From positions 1-24,852 of the forward strand of contig JSYX01000530.1 of assembly GCA_000787465.1 (NCBI GenBank): a DNA stretch of 24,852 bases, given 5' to 3'. This DNA is from Thermomucor indicae-seudaticae (Eukaryota > Mucoromycota > Mucoromycetes > Mucorales > Lichtheimiaceae). The position numbers were made by a program, and so were the translations under genes. A model generated the notes under the pieces. It did no database searches and was not told where the DNA came from. It saw only the letters and a program-made list of their open reading frames with translations. Positions 18,257 through 24,852 of this stretch are shown here, one piece after another. The first letter of the stretch is position 1. Every line of letters starts with the position of its first letter.

Positions 18257-21200
18257 TCACTGCTCAGACGGAGACTCGTCGTAAAATCCATTCATGTTCA
18301 GACGTAACCAGAGATCCTGTGCAAAAGCACCCTGACCTGATTTGGCTTCTAACCTATCATAAAAGTCTCCGAACAACCCGTAATCGCCTGCATCATGGAG
18401 CGAATTCATCATGTTGCCCAGCCGTCCGACCCCACGCTCATGCAACTTGAGCAATACTTCGGTAAACTGTTGAGCGTGCCGTATGAACCGCTGATGCAGA
18501 TCAGACAGCTGCTTGTCTGGTGGTTGTTGCTCTAGAGTGACCGCCATGTCCAATATATCTTGCAACACACGGTTCAAAACTCCTCGCACAGGTCGTTGGC
18601 TTCGCTTCAGAAAGCACTGAAACAGCATTCGATCCAAGACATGCTCGTGATATCGACCCAACATGACTGGATCCATCGTCTTGAACAAGTCATCATCATA
18701 CCCTCTTCCTGTCCGCATTCTCTCCAGTCGATCCATAAATCCTTTCCATGTTGCTCCCACGGCGGTGTGGAATACATAACTGATAAAGTGTGTGACAAAT
18801 TGATCAATCTGGAAACGAACCTTGTGAAGCGCAGGCGAGGAACCATCTGAGAGCCAAAGTCGATATATCCTCTTTGTTGCCGCATTGAGACGGAGTACTC
18901 GCAGTAAAAAACTGAAGAGCCGATTGTACTTTTCTACTGTCTGTGGTGTAATAATGACATTGAGAGGGTATGGTGCCTGATATACGGCATATAGAAAGTC
19001 GAATGCTTCCAAATCTAATATACAGCTTTCTTCCATTAGCGAAGGGTAGGAAAGTCGGGTCTTTCTGCCATATGCCCCGACAACTTACTGCGTGGATCAT
19101 TCCATGGACTGTTTGAATCACCTTGGCGCATACCAAATGCTACTAGATCCTCCACGTTTATTAGGCTGTTCTGCTCTGACAAGAAGGGTGCGCATAAATC
19201 TCGTGTAACGTTTTCTGACAACATGGATATGCTTTCGAGCATGAGAGAACGTAAAGCCATGTTCAGTTCGGATGCTTGCGGGGGCCACTGGTTGTTACCG
19301 CTGAACAATAGTATCCCAGCATAGACAGATGTGTCGTCATCAGTATTATTGCCAAACAAGAGTCTCGATATCCCGCTGCTGAAAACAGGATCGCCAAACA
19401 GGAAGTACCGGTGCGCATGTTCCAAGTGCTCTTGAATTTTAAAGTGATGAAAGAAAAGCCTCATGGCAGACTCATTCAAAAGCGGACACCATATTGTCAA
19501 AGGAGGATGGATACTTTGCCGTGTGATAATCTCAAAGGAAGGCATAAACGAATCGTATTGCTCGTCTGGCTGACCATTCATGCATGCTTGGTGGTAGGTC
19601 ATGATCTCCTGAAGAGTTGCTGAAAACTCGCTCGTCAGATCAAGGTCAGGAAGTGGTGACAAACGTGGAAACTCGTCGGATGATGTTGTATTTTGTTGTT
19701 GGTTGGTCGACCGAACCTCTTCTTCATCTGCTGTGGTAACTCCAGTGCACTCTGAGGACCACTCCATGTCTTCGGGCTGAGACAAAACATGCATATGAGC
19801 CTGCCTCTCTTGTTACCTGTGGAACAGCTTTGCTGAGATCTTACCTCATGACCTTGCTGATTATAACGCCGGATAAATCGCGCTACTTTTTCCATTCTAT
19901 CCATGTATCTAAGGCAATATGAGCATCTGCTACCACATTTAAAGCTACCGGATTGACTCACTCTTTACTTGATCGATCGGTTGGAAACCACCGTATATCC
20001 AAATCTATGTTAGGGGCCCACTTTTCAAGCGAGCAAAGTGGATGATCAGGTTGGTAACGTCGTAATAGCCGCAGGGCGTTTCCAGCACGCAAAATAGTAT
20101 CAGCGTCTTTGGGGCTTAGAAAATACGGCAGCAGAGCAGTTGGCCGCTGCTACAACGGGAATGAGCCTCTACGACACTTGTTACCAAAGTCTTTCAAAAG
20201 ACTTACCTGAAAACGAAGAATATCGTCCTCTTTGCTTTGACTCATTGTGTCATGGATGAAAAATTCGCCGTATGGGTCACGTAAAGGACAATCATCCAAT
20301 ACCTCCATCCAGGCAGCCTCGCAGTCAGTCGTCGCAGATCGTTTACTCAAACCGAGCCAGCGGTTGAGCATCTCCAGATAAGGTGCGCTTGTATGAAAGA
20401 GAATCGGCAGGATCATATCTCTGTAAAACCCAAGTTTGCCGGATAATACCAGATCCAATGACCGAGCTTCGTTCGCTAACGCTCGAAGAAGGTCACATCC
20501 AAATGGCAGAGTAAACTCACGTTCTTCCCCAACTTTGCTATCAACAACGTTGCGTCTAAAATACTAAATGAAATGAGCGTCAATATATACACTGGCAGGA
20601 TAACGATGTTTGAGAGCGACCACTTACATCGTCTATGCGCACAAACTGGTAGAGTCGCTCCACAAGAGTAGTCATGGGGATCGCTTGCTGGTATACCTGC
20701 ATAAGCGTCAAACTGTCTGATAATTCTTCGTACACCGAGCAGAGCGATTTCTGAAGGTAATTGTGAAGGTCTGCCAGGCAGCATCCGAAAGCAGTCCCTG
20801 TAAGTCCAAAGCGACTATCAACTCACAATCAGCTAAATCAATATCATTAAAATGAATCTTCCCCAAGCTCACATTACTTTGAGTTCGTCTTGCAGTCCCT
20901 ACTAAACTTTTCTAGTCTTCTCATCCGCGTTGCAAAAGAAATCAATCGATCTATCAGGCTATAAGCGACACAGTCAAATGCCCCGTGATCTCAGTATACT
21001 GATCTAAACAAGAAAAAAGGGCTCGACTTACGGTTGAACGGCAGCAGTGCTAACCGCCAGAATACGTACATTCGGCCAGTAAGTCTCAAACATCATCGTC
21101 TTTGAGTTCCATCGGAAACATCCAGAAGGTCGTCCCAATAGAATATGAACAAGGTCCTGTATCCATTATTCATAAGAACGACAGTTGAAGCTGCATTCAA

Positions 21201-21794
21201 GGTCACCAAAACTTACCTTTGCCAGCATCGTTTCTCGCAGTACAGGACAAGTGAGCTCCGGCAACAGTCTGTGAAAGAAGGAATGAATATCGTCGGCAGG
21301 CTTCTCTGTTCCGTTTGCCTCGACTGTTTTACCGTCCGTAAATCGCTTCCTGCTGCCGCAGAGTCATTTCTGTCATGAACGTATTGCTTCTTTCTCCAGA
21401 ACCATCCCAAGACAATATATTTTTCTTTGTCTTTGGTTCATTCGTCTCCCACAGTGGATCAGTATCAACCGCATCGCAGTAGTCGTTTCCGCTTTCATTT
21501 TCGTTCTGCTCATGGTTTTGCTGTTCAGGCAAGGCTTGAGGTTCCTCTTGCGGTGCGTCTCGGTTTATGCTGTCACCCAATACTCTGTCGATTATGCTAT
21601 ACGGTGCACCAGAAATTCGACTGTGGAAGCTCAGCGTGGCATGACGGAAAGATTCCTGCAATGGCGGCACACGATCTGCTGACCCATTTTTTTAAATTGG
21701 ACTGTACTTTTACTATGCACTTAATGGCTCGCAATCTACTACCTAATCGTCTACTGCAGTCGACGTTATTGGAATCATCAAAAATAAACGGCAT
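18257..21794 (-). CDS. Gamma-tubulin complex component (Spc97/Spc98 family, GCP5/GCP6-like)
   Basis: Eleven exons keep frame to 965 residues: 21743-21794, 21333-21678, 21217-21268, 21032-21156, 20878-20958, 20628-20814, 20207-20563, 19962-20149, 19845-19908, 19089-19776 and 18257-19014. GRIP1-type segments are LVHILLGRPSGCFRW, VQPLIDRLISFATRMRRLEK, FGLTGTAFGCCLADLHNYLQ and LFHTSAPYLEMLNRWLG. The GRIP2 region has FLFGDPVF, then PYPLNVIITPQTVEKYNRLF and SFLLRVLRLNAATKRIYRLW. Later come QIDQFVTHFISYVFHTAVGA and a terminal LNMNGFYDE. GCP proteins build the ring that nucleates microtubules at spindle poles and other organising centres. The size and divergence from GCP2/3 suggest the GCP5 or GCP6 class, but this is not settled. 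Bases 20476-20520 could be a 45-nt in-frame intron; I kept them as coding because they read LLRALANEARSLD. The start MPFIFDDSN is the first ATG compatible with splicing. Confidence 0.88.
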
Positions 21795-22121
21795 GCTATA
21801 CCAATGGTGATTGTGTTGTTCATTGGTAGAATGCAACATTTTTCCCGTCTGGTTTTGAGCTTATGAAAAAACCTTTTGGCACTGCTGGCGAAACCCTTCC
21901 CATTGGCTCCATTTTGCTTTTGCTTTTTGATTATTGTGAATAACGATAAGCTTCAAGTATCTATTGAACAATATGATAAGAAACGCATCAACTGTATTCG
22001 GACGGTCTCAATTCTTCTTTTTACACGGATTCGCGCACAAGTGCATGAATCATGCCACGTAAGCTGTTTCATTTTCATTGTTTCTTGTTCCGAAGCTTCA
22101 TGAACAATCTTGGAAGCATTA
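21795..22121. other. Intergenic upstream of the GCP gene
   Basis: No supportable gene is present. The interval should contain the GCP promoter and ends at the TA next to the family-2 element. Confidence 0.4.
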
Positions 22122-22297
22122 CAGTCCCCGCGCGATATACTGATAGGGTACGTGACGACAAAATGCGATCGTTATATCAATAACATTGCTATGTCCTGCG
22201 GACATACGCCTGGAAAAGAAAGTCCTTGATTGCAGAGGTCGATCGGTATATCGGGACTATCAAATTTGTCAAATATTGATATACCGCGCGAGTACTG
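22122..22297 (+). mobile_element. Small inverted-repeat element, family 2, copy B
   Basis: The left tip CAGTCCCCGCGCGATATACT follows a TA. The right tip reads ATACCGCGCGAGTACTG, its inverted partner. The element is 176 bp. The right target base pair is CA rather than TA, probably by mutation. It is homologous along its length, in inverted orientation, to 362-536. It has no coding capacity and is inferred to be a non-autonomous pogo/Tigger-like element. Confidence 0.75.
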
Positions 22298-22345
22298 CAT
22301 CATGAACTGTGCCCACAGAACGTCAACCTGGCTTTGTGTGGAACC

Positions 22346-22454
22346 ATGAGCAAGAACGAAGGTGAGTAAGACAGAAGAAGAAGTGGCATTTCTGCTTTTG
22401 TGTCAACTTGAATATTACGGATTGACGATTTAATAGCTGTCAAATTGCCAGCCA
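22346..22454 (+). other. Two 5' mini-exons of an unidentified gene within the composite repeat
   Basis: ATG at 22346 opens MSKNE, followed by a good donor GTGAGT at 22362. A 75-nt intron ends TTTAATAG at 22436. A second exon, 22437-22454, adds VKLPA and meets a perfect donor GTAAGT. The frame continues across the junction (phase 1). The homologous left copy (301-313, minus) keeps the ATG and the first exon. No further exon is visible before the element at 22531, so the rest of the gene is missing or displaced. It could also be chance splicing signals in a non-coding repeat. Confidence 0.35.
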
Positions 22455-22530
22455 GTAAGTACCTAACATCCACTAGACTATCCAAACAGATTAATACAGC
22501 TTCCTCCAAGCATAATAGAAAAATGGAATA

Positions 22531-22731
22531 CAGTAGAACCTGTCTAATGGAGTAACCTGTCTAAAATGATAAAGATGACCAGTCCCAAGCTGGATTTACC
22601 TAACATATACGGCCTCAATAAATAATAACCTCTCTAAATTAATGATTCGCCTTGTCCCAAGGGGATTAATTTTGGCAGGTTCTACAGTACTCGCTAGCCT
22701 TGATGTTGGTCTAATTTTAGCCCAAATCTGG
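22531..22731 (+). mobile_element. Repeat copy B: family-1 element plus outer flank
   Basis: The element runs 22531-22687, starting CAGTAGAACCTGTCTAATGG after TA and ending GGCAGGTTCTACAG before TA. The flank 22690-22731 ends CCCAAATCTGG. It has the same orientation as 24650-24852 and is inverted relative to 1-206. Copies differ at roughly one base in five by eye, so this is an old family. A small open frame through it is incidental. Confidence 0.72.
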
Positions 22732-23110
22732 CTTACAGTTGCTGTAAAATACTGTATATCTGCAAGTAGCACAATAATCCAATCAATAAACAGTATGATT
22801 ATACTGTTTATTGAACAATCTGTGCAAATCCGAACTTTCAAATAGCAACCTGATAATCTATTAAGTACAATTTGCCTTTAGGAGCACGGCATGCCCAATA
22901 AAAGATCACAACTGGGTTCCTGTGCCACGTGGATATGCGGATGATTCCCCATGGTGTAATATTCTGAGCAACTCCGGAAGATTGGCGTCGAAGGGGCTGA
23001 TGCTGCATGAAGCAAAAAGGGGCTAACCGGAGTCGTCGCTCCTTATAAATTTGCCATTTCACACGCTGCGACGAACGCGCGACGCCTTACACCCATACTT
23101 ATTTTTTATC
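22732..23110 (+). promoter_or_regulatory. Upstream region of the acidic orphan, with TATA box
   Basis: TATAAAT lies at 23044-23050, about 61 bp before the start codon, a normal spacing for a TATA promoter. Upstream bases show no gene. Confidence 0.5.
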
Positions 23111-23741
23111 ATGTTTTTCTTCAACCCGCTACAAATGTTTATTATGATCAGAAACCGAGAGGAAGAAGACGTCAGCGACCACAGCAATTTTGCAGAGGAA
23201 GAAGAAGAGGAGGAGTTTGAGTATGAGTATGGAATTCGTGAGGATATACTGAAGGAGCTAGAAGAAGTTAGAAGGATGGTTGAAAATAGCGAGGAGTTAG
23301 AGATTGAAGGTAAGAAACCAAAAACGCTGCACAATGTTTGGGGGTTGTTAAAAGTTCCTAAACGGTGTCCTTCCTTGCATAGGCTTGGGCGAGAGCGATG
23401 AAGAACTTGACGAGTCTGGGTCTGAGGGGTACGAAACAGCTGATGAGTTCGAGTCTGAAGAGGAGGAAGAACGGATAACAGTGAAGACGTGCAGGGGTCA
23501 AGCTGCTTACACGGTATCACGAAACGGTGTCCTCTTTGAAATCATGCAGCGTCCACAGGGCAACAGTGTGGACGAGCTTCAAGTCGGATCGTCGTGTCTC
23601 GGCAAGCGGAAGCGGGCTCCGTCAGAGGACAGTGATGAAATTGGCGAGGAAGTCTCTGTTGCAAGGCCAAGTCCTGCCATTACGTCTGACGTCCGACGCA
23701 AGGCCAAAAGACGAAGAACAAGTTCGTTCACTCGACAATAA
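23111..23741 (+). CDS. Acidic/basic nuclear-type orphan protein
   Basis: Two exons (23111-23309, 23383-23741) join through a GTAAGA...CATAG intron to 185 residues. After a hydrophobic start (MFFFNPLQMFIMI) the protein is very acidic: EEEEEEEFEYEYG, EELDESGSEGYETADEFESE. Near residues 95-125 is a less biased stretch, CRGQAAYTVSRNGVLFEIMQ. The C-terminal third has basic clusters GKRKRAPSEDSDE and RRKAKRRRTSS, which look like nuclear localisation signals. A TATA box, clean splice sites and a downstream AATAAA suggest an active gene. It shares composition (acidic block, then SEDSD and KRKR clusters) with the chromodomain protein at 2228-3243, but no domain is shared. It lies in a repeat island between two direct repeat copies. 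Family unknown. Confidence 0.6.
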
Positions 23742-23767
23742 GGCGATTGCCAAATGTCGACGACAAC

Positions 23768-23773
23768 AATAAA
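23768..23773 (+). terminator. Poly(A) signal of the acidic orphan
   Basis: AATAAA lies 27 bp after the stop codon. Confidence 0.5.
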
Positions 23774-23987
23774 AAACTACCGTTTCTAATATAAGACAAC
23801 GGCAGAGATTCCTGCAAAATTATGCCTATTGTGATGTCGTATGTGACGAATAAAAAAGATAGATCCAGATATACAGTGAGATTGTTAGATCCACTTTATT
23901 GTTTTCAATCAAGGTTGTGTTTATATGCTGGATCTATGGCCTTCTTATATCCTTTTTGTCGGGAATAATTTGGATTGAATTATCGTA

Positions 23988-24647
23988 CAGTTCCCGCGCG
24001 TTATAACGATACCGTAGGTAACGCCAAAGTGTGATCATTATAACGAAATATCGTTATAAAACGTTCATATTCCGTTACTGGGAAGGAGGCCATATGGGAT
24101 ATCACAAATAAAGATAAAGACGAAGTCAAAAGAATAAGGGAGATTTAGTATATCATGTTTTATTAGAGTGATATCTTTACTATATTTATACTGTTATGAA
24201 GGATCCTAAACGCAGGCGTTGTCTCTGTTGTCACTTGGGAGCGATAATGTGTCGCTTGCGTGTTGTCTGAGCCCCTTAATCCTGGAAGCTAAGATGTGCA
24301 GAATCTGGATTGTGGTGGGTTAAGCAGATTGACCACAGTAACTCAATTGACACTCAGTAGACCGAATTGGGTGATGGTCCAGGCACCTGGTATCTGTTTC
24401 CGAAAATAGTGATGAAAAGACGTCAGGATATGACAAACTGAAAAGACTCTAAACAGACAGAGATTACGTCTTTGTTTTAGAAAATAAAATCCCAGCAAGC
24501 ATGTCTATGGGCGCTTGTTAAAACGATATCTGGGGAGATATTGATCGCTCATCGTTATAGCGAATTATCGATATTTTACAGCTGACATTTCTTGTAGGTC
24601 AAGAGTTCGATCGTTTTAACGAGCATCGTTATAGAGTGCGAGTACTG
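23988..24647 (+). mobile_element. Inverted-repeat element related to family 2, 660 bp
   Basis: The left tip CAGTTCCCGCGCGTTATAAC and right tip TATAGAGTGCGAGTACTG are imperfect inverted repeats sharing CAGT, CGC and TATAACGAT. The element is flanked by TA on both sides (23986-23987 and 24648-24649), a perfect TA target duplication. The interior has no long open frame. The tip resembles family 2, so it is probably a longer non-autonomous member of the same group. Confidence 0.72.
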
Positions 24648-24649
24648 TA

Positions 24650-24852
24650 CAGTAGAACCTGTCTAATCTAATAAACTTTCTAAAATAATAAAGATGACCC
24701 GTCCCAAGCTAGACTTTGCGCAACATATATGACCTCTGTAAAGTAATAACCTATCTAAATTAATGATTCACTTGATCCCATTGGTATTAATTTAGATAGG
24801 TTCTATCACACTCACTAGCCTTAATATTGGTCTCAATTTAGCGCAAATTTGG
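24650..24852 (+). mobile_element. Repeat copy C: family-1 element plus outer flank, at the window end
   Basis: CAGTAGAACCTGTCTAATCT begins directly after the TA that also closes the preceding element. The far end reads TTAGATAGGTTCTA near 24793-24806. The flank runs to the last base and ends GCGCAAATTTGG, the reverse complement of the first bases of the window. Confidence 0.75.

Noticed and set aside
18560..18850. Plus-strand frames opposite the GCP gene
   Set aside because: They are antisense to well-conserved GRIP2 coding sequence.
20476..20520. A 45-nt intron within the GCP gene
   Set aside because: It has GT...AG ends but is in frame, free of stops, unusually short, and its translation fits a helical GCP segment, so I left it as coding.
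22596..22845. Open frames on both strands across the family-1 element copy B
   Set aside because: They translate element ends and their composition is not protein-like; the copies at 1-206 and 24650-24852 do not keep the frames.
23059..23520. Minus-strand frame rich in Ser runs opposite the acidic orphan
   Set aside because: It is the shadow of the GAA/GAG-rich acidic coding region on the plus strand.
1..24852. The whole window as a giant transposon bounded by terminal inverted repeats
   Set aside because: The interior consists of conserved host genes and no transposase, integrase, tyrosine recombinase or replication gene is present. A third copy of the same repeat lies inside, so the edges are more simply dispersed repeats or assembly breaks.
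1..24852. tRNA, rRNA, CRISPR array, telomere repeat, biosynthetic cluster
   Set aside because: I looked for tRNA T-arm/anticodon-arm patterns, regularly spaced repeats, telomeric tandem arrays and typical synthase motifs and saw none.

Overview
This is a nuclear segment from a filamentous fungus, most likely an early-diverging one (Mucoromycota, Mucorales-like). Nearly every gene is cut by several short introns (about 50-75 nt, GTAAGT-type donors, CTRAY-like branch points). The gene content is fungal: a Chs7-type chitin synthase chaperone, a septin, a gamma-tubulin complex subunit and eL27. The lineage is an inference from gene style; there is no rRNA or other marker here.

Layout. 1-536: a composite of two small TA-target inverted-repeat elements. 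537-1530: a decayed gene (minus strand). 2228-3243: a chromodomain protein (minus). 3244-5940: a 2.7 kb stretch with only coding-like relics. 5941-18 kb: a dense block of conserved genes: CWC2 (minus) head-to-head with OGG1 (plus); CHS7 (plus) tail-to-tail with an Slx4-like C2HC zinc-finger gene (minus), which is head-to-head with RPL27 (plus); then a secreted protein (plus) and an aldehyde dehydrogenase (plus) converging on a septin (minus); then a 117-residue orphan (plus). 17767-18150: a second decayed coding relic (minus). 18257-21794: an 11-exon gamma-tubulin complex (GCP) gene (minus). 22122-24852: a repeat-rich island holding one acidic/basic orphan gene (23111-23741).

The reconstructed splice forms of OGG1, CWC2, CHS7, RPL27, ALDH, septin and GCP keep the frame across every junction and give proteins of 351, 357, 342, 136, 468, 413 and 965 residues. 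These are family-typical sizes where I know them, so I regard these models as solid. They do not form a pathway. Loose themes are polar growth and cytoskeleton (Chs7, septin, GCP), DNA repair (OGG1, Slx4-like) and RNA or translation (Cwc2, eL27).

The most unusual structure is the repeat architecture. The first ~206 bases and the last ~203 bases are inverted copies of one repeat. A third copy lies at 22531-22731. A larger ~0.6 kb composite (element, spacer with a conserved ATG mini-exon, element) is inverted between 1-536 and 22122-22731. I found no transposase, tRNA, rRNA, CRISPR array or recognisable novel defence or biosynthetic system. The repeats at both edges may simply mark where an assembly broke.
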